Below are positions 40,762 through 48,725 of a stretch of DNA of 64,000 bases, one piece after another. A program made the position numbers and the translations under genes. Position 1 is the first letter of the stretch; the number at the start of each line of letters is the position of its first letter. This stretch comes from Tropicibacter oceani (lineage in GTDB: Bacteria > Pseudomonadota > Alphaproteobacteria > Rhodobacterales > Rhodobacteraceae): positions 1,550,001 through 1,614,000 of the forward strand of contig NZ_CP124616.1 of NCBI RefSeq assembly GCF_029958925.1, in the 5' to 3' direction. A model generated the notes under the pieces. That model saw nothing but the letters and a program-made list of their open reading frames with translations. It searched no databases and was not told the origin of the DNA.

Positions 40762-41313
40762 ATGGACACGAACCTTGATCTGAAGACCCGCGAAGGGTTG
40801 CCCGAGGCGCTGCGCCTTCTGCTGGAGGATTTCCCGCGGGACGAATGGCAGCATCACGCCAATTTTGCCGGACTGGTCGCCTTTTGGCTGGACCGGCACA
40901 TGATGTTCCGCCGGCTGTGCGACATGCTGCGCACCGACGCCGAGGCGGCGATCGACGGGCGTCTGGCCGCCTCGCAGTGGAATCCGCGCCTGTCGCGCTT
41001 TGGCGGGATGCTGGTGCAACAGTTGCACGGCCACCACCAGATCGAGGACATGCATTATTTCCCCGTGCTCAGCCGCCGCGAAGCCGCGCTGACGCGGGGC
41101 TTTGACATCCTGGACCGCGACCATCACGCGATGGACGGTCTGCTGGACCGGTTCACCCGGTCGGCCAATGGCGTGCTGCAAGGCCAGGCCGAGGCAGGCG
41201 CCTTTCACTCCGAGGCGCTGTCGTTCGAGGCGATGTTGCTGCGCCATCTGGAAGACGAAGAAGACCTGATCGTGCCGGTCATTCTGAAACACGGGCCGGA
41301 CGGGTTGCAGTAG
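40762..41313 (+). CDS. Hemerythrin HHE domain protein
   Basis: This 183-residue four-helix protein has the expected iron ligands distributed as H and E residues: NFAGLVAFWLDRH, LHGHHQIEDMHYFPVL, ILDRDHHAMDG and LLRHLEDEEDLIVPVIL. Such diiron proteins bind O2 or NO or serve in redox stress. Position after usp and the shared FNR-type promoter support a role under low oxygen or nitrosative stress. Confidence 0.9.
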   Translation: MDTNLDLKTREGLPEALRLLLEDFPRDEWQHHANFAGLVAFWLDRHMMFRRLCDMLRTDAEAAIDGRLAASQWNPRLSRFGGMLVQQLHGHHQIEDMHYFPVLSRREAALTRGFDILDRDHHAMDGLLDRFTRSANGVLQGQAEAGAFHSEALSFEAMLLRHLEDEEDLIVPVILKHGPDGLQ

Positions 41314-41328
41314 CGGCGCGTGCCGGGG

Positions 41329-41715
41329 CTACAGTCCGGCCATCTCGTCCTTGTGGAAATCGACGTGGATGTGGTTCCCGTCGGGATCGCGGAAATTGAC
41401 CTGCACGATGGGGAAATCCGGCACCGGGTCGATGCTGTGTTCTATCCCCGCCTGCGTCAGCCGGGAGATGAAAGTGGCCATGTCCGTGGCGCGAAAGGCG
41501 AAGTGTTCCAGCGTGCAATCGCCGCCCGCCTGCGGGGTGCTGCCCACCTCGACCAGGTGGATATAGGGCTGATCGGCCAGATACAGCCAAGCCCCGCCCA
41601 TGCGAAAGGGCGGGCGCGGCCCGGGGTGCAAACCAAGGATCGCGCCATACCAGTCAACCATGGCCCGCAGGTTCGCGGTGCGGACATTGACGTGATCAAA
41701 GGCGGTGATGGGCAT
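41329..41715 (-). CDS. VOC family protein (glyoxalase/dioxygenase superfamily)
   Basis: The product is a 128-residue protein of paired beta-alpha-beta-beta-beta modules. FDHVNVRTANLRAMVDWYGAILGL with His8, HLVEVG, CTLEHFAFRATD with a His, and NFRDPDGNHIHVDF with Asp/His/Asp positions provide likely metal ligands. Substrate is not predictable. ATG 41715 (MPITAFDHV) is chosen; the extension to 41823 looks non-coding. Confidence 0.88.
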   Translation of the reverse strand: MPITAFDHVNVRTANLRAMVDWYGAILGLHPGPRPPFRMGGAWLYLADQPYIHLVEVGSTPQAGGDCTLEHFAFRATDMATFISRLTQAGIEHSIDPVPDFPIVQVNFRDPDGNHIHVDFHKDEMAGL

Positions 41716-41917
41716 GGGCAGGCTCCTGTTGGCTGCGGCGGGGGCTGGCCAGGTGACACCTGCACCGGAGGTCTTGGGCCTGTCCTGTCGCGCAGGGGCG
41801 ACACTACGGCTTTTGCGGCGCATCTCAAGCGCGGGCTTGGAAATATTTGCCGCGCCGGGCTGAAAACGCCGCCGGATTGCCTATCTCTGACACAGGTTTT
41901 GAAAAGGAGAGCGCGCC

Positions 41918-42175
41918 ATGAAATGTCCCGTCGATGGAACCGATCTTGTGATTACAGACCGCACCGGGGTCGAGATTGACTATTGCCCGACCTGCCGGGG
42001 TGTCTGGCTGGACCGGGGCGAGCTGGACAAGATCATCGAACGCGCCGCCAGCTATGCGGTGCCGCCTGCGCCGCAGTCCCAGGACGTTTACGAAGACACG
42101 GTCAGCCGGTCAGAGGGCGCGCCCAGGAAAAGGGGCGGCATCGCCGATATCCTGGGCGACATCTTTGATTTCTGA
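41918..42175 (+). CDS. TFIIB-type zinc-ribbon protein
   Basis: The product has 85 residues. CPVDGTDL and CPTCRGVWLDRGELDKIIE form the small zf-TFIIB ribbon: Cys3, Cys23 and Cys26 with a nearby Asp or His as the fourth ligand. The C-terminus (GGIADILGDIFDF) is charged and hydrophobic. Function unknown. An intrinsic terminator follows at 42197. Confidence 0.88.
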   Translation: MKCPVDGTDLVITDRTGVEIDYCPTCRGVWLDRGELDKIIERAASYAVPPAPQSQDVYEDTVSRSEGAPRKRGGIADILGDIFDF

Positions 42176-42196
42176 AACGGGGTCGTTGGAAACACG

Positions 42197-42222
42197 AAAG
42201 GCGGGCCAAAAGGCCCGCCTTT
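42197..42222 (+). terminator. Intrinsic terminator after the zinc-ribbon gene
   Basis: AAAGGCGGGCC (42197-42207), AAAA loop, GGCCCGCCTTT (42212-42222). It is 22 nt past the stop and, being symmetrical, may also serve the minus-strand gene ending at 42243. Confidence 0.88.
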
Positions 42223-42242
42223 GTTGATTTGAATGCAGCGTA

Positions 42243-42428
42243 TTACACCCGAGCCACGGCGCCGCGCGGGCCTGCCACCAGCCAGGCGATAAAGCCAAGC
42301 ACCGGCAGGATGAGGATGGCCAGCGTCCAGACGATCTTGCCCGCGGTCGAGGCGGACGACGTCAGGACCTGATAGATCGCATAAAGGTCCGCGATAAGGA
42401 TGAGCAGTCCGAAAAAGCCGTATTCCAT
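42243..42428 (-). CDS. Small PLDc_N domain membrane protein
   Basis: The 61-residue protein has two transmembrane helices: YGFFGLLILIADLYAIYQVL and GKIVWTLAILILPVLGFIAWLV. This is the phospholipase-D/cardiolipin-synthase N-terminal membrane domain found alone. The family's function as a stand-alone protein is unknown. Terminates into the hairpin at 42197. Confidence 0.85.
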   Translation of the reverse strand: MEYGFFGLLILIADLYAIYQVLTSSASTAGKIVWTLAILILPVLGFIAWLVAGPRGAVARV

Positions 42429-42530
42429 GGGTCTTACTCCCTTTGGGTGTGATGTTCCTATGGTTAATCAACCCTGAAATGCGGCTTTGGTTCCAACCGG
42501 GGCGGTGAAATCGTTCAGGCGACCTTGGGG

Positions 42531-42959
42531 CTAGCCGCCGCAGGCTTCGGGAATGACGGGGGCCCAGGTCGGGCAGAATTCGTCCCAGTACCACCAGGCG
42601 TCGGTGGCGCCGATGGCGTGATGGGTTGCGACCCAGACGTTGCCGGATTTCTGCAGCAAGGCCTGCACCGTCGCGCCGTCCCCCACGGTCGGGTCGATTT
42701 CCTGCCGACGCGCGGCGGGCGTCCGGGCGACGTCGATGACACCGCCTCCGGGGCGCTGGGCCATGACGCTGGCAAAGCCGACATTGCCGTCAACGCGCAA
42801 ATCCCAGATCACGAATTCGATCGGTGCGCCAAGCGCCCATTCGATATGCGGGCGGATCGCATCCATCATGTCGGTGCGGGTCTGGGTGCCGCGCTGCGGT
42901 TCGTCCCAGGCGGCGGCCGGCGTGGCGGCAAGAAGGGCGGTGATCAGCAAGGCGCGCAT
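42531..42959 (-). CDS. Small exported protein of unknown function
   Basis: The protein has 142 residues with a clear Sec signal (MRALLITALLAATPAAA). The mature part has DMMDAIRPHIEWALGAPIEFVIWDLRVDGNVGFASVMAQRPGGG and is tryptophan-rich near the end; two Cys near the C-terminus may form a disulfide. I do not recognise the family. The longer open frame to 43235 overlaps the next gene and is rejected. Confidence 0.7.
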   Translation of the reverse strand: MRALLITALLAATPAAAWDEPQRGTQTRTDMMDAIRPHIEWALGAPIEFVIWDLRVDGNVGFASVMAQRPGGGVIDVARTPAARRQEIDPTVGDGATVQALLQKSGNVWVATHHAIGATDAWWYWDEFCPTWAPVIPEACGG

Positions 42960-43011
42960 GGAATTGACTCCTGAAACCATGGGCGAACAGTGCGGATCGC
43001 GCGGCCCTTGG

Positions 43012-43782
43012 TCAATCGAAAAACCCGTCCTTTTCCGGTGCAGCGCAGGCATAGGCGCGCCCGTCGGGCAGGCGGCACAGCTGATCGTAAAAGGCGGGCG
43101 ACAGGTGTTGGTACTGCGGCAGGAGGTGGTCGCGCTCGGTCTGGTCAAGGTAATCCATGCAGCTTGCCACGTAATAGGTCTGCAGCCGGGCGGGATTGTC
43201 GAACCAGGCGTCAAAGGCCTGCGCCGCCGCCGCACCCAGATCGGCGTGCCGGGTCCAGGCCTGCTGAAAGACCTGCGCGATATCGCCTTGCAAGGGCCAG
43301 GCGATCAGGGCCTCCCACATCCGGGGCTGGCCGTTGTCCAGCAGGTACCGGGCCACCACAAGGCTGGCAACGCTGGCATCGGCCTCCATCGCGAAAACCG
43401 CCTGGGCATAGTCGGTCATCGCCAGGTCAAGAGAGGGACAGCTGCCCATGCCGAATTGCTGTGCGTGGCGCAGTTCGTGGATCAGCACTGCCTGTTGCAG
43501 GCCGGGCGAGAGCCCGTCGGACAGAACCAGCCTGCGGGTTTCGGGTTCGAAATACCCCTGCGCATCACGCAGCTGCGACGAAATGCAGATTTCCCGTACG
43601 CGGGTTTCCAGCGCGGTCTGCAGCGTCGGAAAGGCCTGCATCGCCGGGGCAAGCGCCGTCAGGGTGCCTTGCAATTCCGGCAGATCGTCAAACGGGGGCG
43701 GGGCGCAGCGCAGCGGCTCGGCCGATAGCGGCGCGAGGGGGCAGAACAACAGGGCAAGGGTCGTGGCAAGGCGGGTGCGCAT
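43012..43782 (-). CDS. Exported putative metallopeptidase (HELRH motif, DUF6782-like)
   Basis: This 256-residue protein has a Sec signal (MRTRLATTLALLFCPLAPLSA). LQQAVLIHELRHAQQFGMG carries an HExxH zinc motif, and AMEADASVASLVVARYLL downstream supplies a possible third Glu ligand (MEADA), like gluzincins. Several Cys suggest disulfides. Substrate unknown. AGGA precedes ATG 43782; the extension to 43839 is not supported. Confidence 0.75.
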   Translation of the reverse strand: MRTRLATTLALLFCPLAPLSAEPLRCAPPPFDDLPELQGTLTALAPAMQAFPTLQTALETRVREICISSQLRDAQGYFEPETRRLVLSDGLSPGLQQAVLIHELRHAQQFGMGSCPSLDLAMTDYAQAVFAMEADASVASLVVARYLLDNGQPRMWEALIAWPLQGDIAQVFQQAWTRHADLGAAAAQAFDAWFDNPARLQTYYVASCMDYLDQTERDHLLPQYQHLSPAFYDQLCRLPDGRAYACAAPEKDGFFD

Positions 43783-43872
43783 CTGGTCCTGACAGAGTAT
43801 GATCAGGCCAACATTGCGCGCGCCGCGCCTTGGGGTCAACTCGGGCCGCGCGCCACGGTCGGGCGCGCACAG

Positions 43873-43900
43873 AAAGGGGCGCGCCCAGTGGCGCCCCTTT
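43873..43900 (-). terminator. Terminator hairpin after the DUF1344 gene
   Basis: AAAGGGGCGC (43873-43882) pairs with GCGCCCCTTT (43891-43900) around an 8-nt loop, 48 nt past the DUF1344 stop. Confidence 0.75.
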
Positions 43901-43948
43901 TGGGCTGTGCGATCTGTTTCGGCCGCATTGCTGGCGGCCGGTCCGGTC

Positions 43949-44200
43949 TTATTCGCGAACGATGCTGTTGATCCGAGTCAGCCCGTTTTCGCCATCGCTT
44001 TGATAGTCGATCTTGATCATGTCGCCGGCGCCCAGATCGGACGGCATGTCCAGATCGGCGGCAATGTTCCAGACGGTTTTGTCGGTCAGGACAAGGATGC
44101 CGTCGACACGATCAAAGGCCAGAACCTGACCCGAGGTTTCGTCGGCCAGTACAGGGCTGGCGACAAGGGCGGTCATGACCGCGGCGAAAAGAATGCGCAT
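43949..44200 (-). CDS. DUF1344 family exported small protein
   Basis: The protein has 83 residues with a Sec signal (MRILFAAVMTALVASPVLA). The mature OB-like core SGQVLAFDRVDGILVLTDKTVWNI...LGAGDMIKIDYQSDGENGLTRI fits DUF1344. It is probably periplasmic. The function is unknown. The very long open frame reaching 45982 is an antisense shadow of the molybdoenzyme genes. Confidence 0.82.
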   Translation of the reverse strand: MRILFAAVMTALVASPVLADETSGQVLAFDRVDGILVLTDKTVWNIAADLDMPSDLGAGDMIKIDYQSDGENGLTRINSIVRE

Positions 44201-44632
44201 GGGGGTGTCCCGTAGGAGGAAGGCGCTCTCGACGCGAACCCCGCGTCTGCAGCCGCCGGACGGAGCCTCGCGCCCGGATGCGGGGAAGATGGTGGGATTT
44301 TCGGTCCGCGCAAGGGGGTGCGCAACATTTCTTTTTGCGTCGCCGGAATGCTGTGGGGTGGCGGTTTCGGCGGCGGGTCGAAATCGCCGGGAACGTCGGG
44401 GCGCGTCGCCGGATTTGCCCAGAATTGCATTGCGCAGGCTTGGCAGACTGACCACAATGCGGCCAGCTGGATTTGCAGGTTTCAACAGGCGCAGGATGCG
44501 CTCTGACAGGATCAGTGTTCCCGGGTATGGGGAACGGACGACACGCGCAGGCGGCACGCCCTGCGCTGCAACCATTCCGGCGGCGGGGCGTTGCGCCCGG
44601 CAAGACCGGACACAAGACAACAGGGAGGCGAC
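44201..44632. other. 432-bp intergenic region between divergent genes
   Basis: No convincing gene. It must hold the promoters of the DUF1344 gene and of the molybdoenzyme operon. A short inverted repeat GTTCCC/GGGAAC lies at 44517-44522 and 44530-44535, about 100 nt before the first molybdoenzyme start, and could be an operator. An open frame at 44318-44506 has no family match and atypical composition. Confidence 0.4.
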
Positions 44633-45493
44633 ATGCGCTATCACAATCCGACATCCTTCGAAGATGCGGTCGGCATTGCAGCCGCCGCGCAGGGCGTGAC
44701 GCGGTATCTGGCCGGGGGCACGGATGTTCTGGTCCAGATGCGCGCGGGCATGGTCCTGCCGGACGATCTGATCGATCTCAAGAATATCCCGGGGGTGCAT
44801 GACATCGCGCAGACGCCCGACGGCGGCTGGCGGATCGGCATCGCGGTTTCGGGGGCCGAACTGGGCGCTCATGCCGGGCTGTGCGCCGATTGGCCTGGCG
44901 TGGTCGAGGGAATGGAGCTGGTCGGCTCGACCCAGATCCAAGGCCGGGCGACGCTGACCGGCAACCTGTGCAACGGCTCGCCCGCGGCGGATAGCGTTCC
45001 GGGGCTGGTGGCGGCGGGCGCCCTGGTGTCCGTGACGGGCCCCAAGGGGGTGCGCGAGGTTGCCGTTCAGGATATCCCGGTGGGGCCGGGCAAGACCTCG
45101 CTTGGGGCGGGCGAAGTGATCTCGGGGATCACGCTGCCGCCGCGCGGGGCAGGGGGCGGCGATGCCTATCTGCGCTTTATCCCGCGCACCGAAATGGACA
45201 TTGCGGTGGTGGGCTGCGCTGTGAACCTGCGGGTTGACGGCGACACCATCACCGAGGCCCGCATCGTGCTGGGGGCGGTTGCGCCCACCGTGATCCTTGT
45301 GCCCGAGGCGGCACAGGCAATCATTGGCACCACGCTGGACGATGCGGCGGTGGACAGCCTGATCGCTGCCGTGACGGCCGCCTGCAAACCGATTTCCGAC
45401 AAACGCGGCACCGCCGAGTTCCGCACCGAAGTGGCGGGCGTTCTGGCCAAGCGTGCCGCGCGCATCGCGCTTGAACGCGCGAAAGGAGCCTGA
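44633..45493 (+). CDS. Xanthine-dehydrogenase-family FAD-binding subunit (CoxM-like)
   Basis: This 286-residue medium subunit passes electrons from the iron-sulfur subunit to an acceptor through FAD. FAD-binding loops are AGGTDVLVQMRAGM and the GSTQIQGRATLTGNLCNGSPAADSVPGLVAAGA region. GGGAGG precedes ATG 44633. Gene order is medium-small-large, as in coxMSL operons. The substrate of the holoenzyme is not known. Confidence 0.92.
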   Translation: MRYHNPTSFEDAVGIAAAAQGVTRYLAGGTDVLVQMRAGMVLPDDLIDLKNIPGVHDIAQTPDGGWRIGIAVSGAELGAHAGLCADWPGVVEGMELVGSTQIQGRATLTGNLCNGSPAADSVPGLVAAGALVSVTGPKGVREVAVQDIPVGPGKTSLGAGEVISGITLPPRGAGGGDAYLRFIPRTEMDIAVVGCAVNLRVDGDTITEARIVLGAVAPTVILVPEAAQAIIGTTLDDAAVDSLIAAVTAACKPISDKRGTAEFRTEVAGVLAKRAARIALERAKGA

Positions 45494-45496
45494 GAA

Positions 45497-45976
45497 ATGA
45501 GCAAGATACATGTGACGACCACCGTCAACGGCGATACGGTCGAATTCCTCGCCGATCCGCGCGAAACGCTGCTGGACTGCCTGCGCGACCACCTTGGGCT
45601 GACTGGCTCGAAAGAGGGTTGCGGCACGGGCGATTGCGGTGCCTGTTCGGTGACGCTGGATGGCACGCTGGTCAGTTCCTGCCTTGTGCTGGGCGTCGAG
45701 GCCGAGGGCAAGCAGATCGGCACCATCGAAGGCATGGCCGAGGGCGCGGCGCTGCACCCGTTGCAACGCAAGTTCATCGAACACGCAGCGCTGCAATGCG
45801 GGTTCTGCACGCCGGGCATTCTGGTGGCGGCGAAATCGCTGCTGGAAAAGAACCCGGACCCAAGCGAAACCGAGGTGCGCTATTGGCTGGCGGGCAACCT
45901 GTGCCGCTGTACCGGATATGACAAGATCATCCGCGCCGTGATGGATGCGGCGGCGGAAATGCGGGGGGCTGCGTGA
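45497..45976 (+). CDS. Xanthine-dehydrogenase-family [2Fe-2S] subunit (CoxS-like)
   Basis: This 159-residue small subunit has a plant-type cluster (GCGTGDCGACSV with a later Cys in SSCLVLG) and the second C-terminal cluster CGFCTPG...NLCRCTGYDKII. Both clusters are intact. It lies 3 nt after the FAD subunit and its stop overlaps the next start as TGATG. Confidence 0.95.
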   Translation: MSKIHVTTTVNGDTVEFLADPRETLLDCLRDHLGLTGSKEGCGTGDCGACSVTLDGTLVSSCLVLGVEAEGKQIGTIEGMAEGAALHPLQRKFIEHAALQCGFCTPGILVAAKSLLEKNPDPSETEVRYWLAGNLCRCTGYDKIIRAVMDAAAEMRGAA

Positions 45977-48219
45977 TGGCAAAGGACGAGTTCAAGGAAT
46001 TCAAGCTGGTCGGCACCAGGCCCAACCGCCCCGACGGGCTGGACAAGGTCACGGGCCGGGCGCGCTATGGCGCGGATATCTCGGCGCCGGGGATGCTGTT
46101 CGCGGCGGTGGTCCGATCGCCCCACGCCCATGCGCGGATCGTCAGCATCGACACGTCAAAGGCGATGGCGCTGGACGGGGTCAAGGCGGTCATCACCCGC
46201 GCCGATTTCCCAACCGGGCTGACCGGCGAGGACTGGGACCTGCAGGAAAACACCATGGCGGGGGAACGCGCGCTGTATGACGGTCATGCGGTCGCCGCCG
46301 TCGCCGCGACCTCGGCGCTGCTGGCACAGGATGCCGCGCGGCTGATCAAGGTCGAATACGAGGTCCTGCCGCATGTCACCGACGTCGACGAGGCGATCAA
46401 GCCCGACGCCCCGGTGATCCGCCAGGGCGCCGCCGATGCCACCGTGCCCGAAGGCAGCCCGCCCAACGTGGTGCGCTACATGGAATTCGGGCACGGCGAC
46501 ACGGATGCAGGCTTTGCCAAGGCCGATCTGGTCATGGAAAAGACCTACAAGACCGAGGCCACGCATCAGGGCTATATCGAACCGCACGCCTGCCTTGGCC
46601 AGTTGGGCGAGGATGGCAAGGGCGAGATGTGGGTCTGCACGCAGGGCCAATGGTATATCCGCAAGATGTGCACCGCCGTGCTGGGGCTGGAAACCTCGCA
46701 ATTGCGTGTGACCCCGTCGGAAATCGGCGGCGGTTTTGGCGGCAAGACCACGATCTTCATGGAACCCCTGTCGCTGGCGCTGTCGCGCAAGGCAGGCGGG
46801 CGTCCGGTGAAACTGGTCATGAGCCGCGCCGAGGTGTTGCGCGCAACGGGGCCGACCGCTTCGGCGTCGATGGACGTCAAGATCGGCATGACCAAGGATG
46901 GCAGCATCACCGCCGCCACCGCCGAGTTCCGCATGCAGGGCGGCGCCTTTCCCGGCGCGCCGGTCGACATGGCGCTGTATTGCGCCTTTGCGCCCTATAA
47001 ACTGCCTGCGGTGCATCATGTGGGCTATGACGTGCTGGCCAACCGCCCGAAATGCGCCGCCTACCGCGCGCCGGGATCGCCGATGGGCGCCTTTGCGGTC
47101 GAAAGCCTTGTGGATGAAATGTGCCGCGAACTGGCGCTTGACCCGATGGAGGTGCGCCTGAAGAACGCCGTGCGTTCGGGCGATGCCTCCAGCTATGGGC
47201 CCAAGTTCGGCTCGATCGGGTTGATCGAAACCCTCGAGGCGACAAAGGCGCACCCGAACCTGTCGGCGCCGCTGGGCCCGAACCAGGGCCGGGGCATCGC
47301 AGCGGGCTATTGGTTCAACCATGGCGGCGAAACCTCGGTGTCGATGGCGATTTCCGAAGATGGCACCGCGCAGGTGTCGGTGGGCACGCCCGACATTGGC
47401 GGCAGCCGCGCCTCGATCGCGCTGATGACGGCGGAAACGCTGGGCATTCCTTACGAGGACGTGCGGGTCAACGTGGTCGAAACCGGCGCCTTGGGCGTCA
47501 ATGAACCCACCCACGGCAGCCGCGCCACCTTTGCCAGCGGCAAGGCCGCGGTCGAGGCCGCAGAGGCCGCGATCAAGGAAATGTGCCGCCGCGCCGCAGC
47601 CGAATGGGGGATCGAACCCGAGGCGGTGGAATGGGTCGATGGCGCGGCGCAGCCCGCCGGGCCCAACGCCGGCAAGTTCCCCCCGATGACCATCGCCGAA
47701 ATCGCCGGCAAGATGGGCAGCACGGGCGGGCCCATTTCGGGCCACCATGAATCGGTGCCGGGGGGTGTCGGGGCCAGCTTTGGCGCGCATGTTGTCGACG
47801 TCGAGGTTGATCCCGAAACCGGGCGCACGACCATCCTGCGCTACCTTGTGGTGCAGGACGCAGGCCGCGCGATCCATCCGTCCTATGTCGAAGGCCAATA
47901 CCAGGGCGGCGCCGCGCAGGGCATCGGCTGGGCGCTGAACGAAGAGTATGTCTATGACAAGGACGGTCGCCTTTTGAACCCGGTGTTCCTGGACTACCGC
48001 GTGCCGGTCGCCTCGGACCTGCCGATGATCGACACGGTCATCGTCGAGGTGCCGAACCCCGGCCATCCCTACGGCGTGCGCGGGGTCGGGGAAACCGGCA
48101 TCACGCCGCCGCTGCCGGCGATCGCCAACGCCATCCACGCGGCCACCGGCGCGCGCCTGCGCCACCTGCCGATGAGCCCGCCCAAGGTGCTGGCGGCGAT
48201 CAAGGCGCTGAAAGGGTAA
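45976..48219 (+). CDS. Xanthine-dehydrogenase-family molybdopterin-binding subunit
   Basis: This 747-residue catalytic subunit binds molybdopterin cytosine dinucleotide. GGGFGGKTTIF binds the cofactor, and Glu706 in GVGETGITPP is the expected active-site base. The active-site loop reads CAAYRAPGSPMGAFAVES (Ala362-Pro369), neither AYxCSFR of true CO dehydrogenase nor AYRGAGR of the form II group. It is thus a hydroxylase or dehydrogenase of unknown substrate. The start is ATG 45976 overlapping the small-subunit stop. A MoaD-like gene follows after 5 nt. Confidence 0.93.
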   Translation: MAKDEFKEFKLVGTRPNRPDGLDKVTGRARYGADISAPGMLFAAVVRSPHAHARIVSIDTSKAMALDGVKAVITRADFPTGLTGEDWDLQENTMAGERALYDGHAVAAVAATSALLAQDAARLIKVEYEVLPHVTDVDEAIKPDAPVIRQGAADATVPEGSPPNVVRYMEFGHGDTDAGFAKADLVMEKTYKTEATHQGYIEPHACLGQLGEDGKGEMWVCTQGQWYIRKMCTAVLGLETSQLRVTPSEIGGGFGGKTTIFMEPLSLALSRKAGGRPVKLVMSRAEVLRATGPTASASMDVKIGMTKDGSITAATAEFRMQGGAFPGAPVDMALYCAFAPYKLPAVHHVGYDVLANRPKCAAYRAPGSPMGAFAVESLVDEMCRELALDPMEVRLKNAVRSGDASSYGPKFGSIGLIETLEATKAHPNLSAPLGPNQGRGIAAGYWFNHGGETSVSMAISEDGTAQVSVGTPDIGGSRASIALMTAETLGIPYEDVRVNVVETGALGVNEPTHGSRATFASGKAAVEAAEAAIKEMCRRAAAEWGIEPEAVEWVDGAAQPAGPNAGKFPPMTIAEIAGKMGSTGGPISGHHESVPGGVGASFGAHVVDVEVDPETGRTTILRYLVVQDAGRAIHPSYVEGQYQGGAAQGIGWALNEEYVYDKDGRLLNPVFLDYRVPVASDLPMIDTVIVEVPNPGHPYGVRGVGETGITPPLPAIANAIHAATGARLRHLPMSPPKVLAAIKALKG

Positions 48220-48224
48220 GGCGC

Positions 48225-48473
48225 ATGGCCAGGATCGAGGTCAACCTGTGGTCCGGCCTGCGCCGTCTGGCGGACGGTCAGCAGGTGGTTACGGTCGAGG
48301 CAACGACCGTCGGGGAAATGCTGGATGCGCTGGTTGCGGCGCATCCGGCCCTTGGCCCGCTGTTGCAGGCGGGCGTGTCGGTGGCCATCGACGGCGAAAT
48401 CACCAACGGGCGCCATCTGCCCGTGACCCCGGAAAACGAGGTCTTTTTGATGCAACGGCTCAAGGGCGGCTGA
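48225..48473 (+). CDS. MoaD/ThiS-like sulfur-carrier protein
   Basis: This 82-residue beta-grasp protein has the MoaD pattern (VNLWSGLRRLADGQQVVTVEATTVGEMLDAL...NEVFLMQRLKGG) and ends in Gly-Gly, the site of adenylation and thiocarboxylation. It lies 5 nt after the molybdoenzyme gene, so it is probably produced with it. It may be a dedicated MoaD for cofactor supply or a different sulfur carrier. The E1-like protein at 13739-14776 is a plausible activator. Confidence 0.88.
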   Translation: MARIEVNLWSGLRRLADGQQVVTVEATTVGEMLDALVAAHPALGPLLQAGVSVAIDGEITNGRHLPVTPENEVFLMQRLKGG

Positions 48474-48512
48474 CGCCCTTGCTTTTTGCCATGAATCCCG
48501 GCATTCCAATCG

Positions 48513-48653
48513 CGTTCTCAGGGCGGGGCGAAATTCCCCACCGGCGGTTACAGCCCGCGAGCGCCTGCCAACGCCCCTTTGCGGCGTGGCAGGGTCAGCA
48601 GACACCGGTGAAATTCCGGGGCCGACGGTCATAGTCCGGATGAAAGAGAACCA
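48513..48653 (+). promoter_or_regulatory. FMN riboswitch (RFN element)
   Basis: Conserved segments are present in order: TTCTCAGGGCGGGGCGAAAT, CCCCACCGGCGGT, then GTCAGCAGACACCGGTGAAAT, TCCGGGGCCGACGGTCATAG and CCGGATGAAAGAGAAC. The outer stem TTCTC/GAGAA closes it. It controls the lumazine synthase at 48726; a following GGGG/CCCC hairpin at about 48660-48675 may be the expression platform. Confidence 0.95.
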
Positions 48654-48725
48654 GCCGACGGGGTTTGCGCCCCGCGCGGGTGGAATCGCCTTGGGACCAT
48701 TTGTTGACACCTCAAGGATGGTTCC

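Noticed and set aside
44318-44506. 62-codon open frame upstream of the molybdoenzyme operon
   Set aside because: No family resemblance or good ribosome-binding site, and it sits in the expected promoter region.
43949-48165. Very long minus-strand open frames opposite the molybdoenzyme genes
   Set aside because: The plus strand encodes clear FAD, iron-sulfur and molybdopterin subunits. The antisense frames are low-complexity Arg/Gly/His-rich shadows; only 43949-44200 is a real gene.
44633-48219. Annotation as carbon monoxide dehydrogenase (coxMSL)
   Set aside because: The catalytic loop AYRAPGSP lacks the AYxCSFR motif of true CO dehydrogenase, so only the broader xanthine-dehydrogenase-family label is supported.
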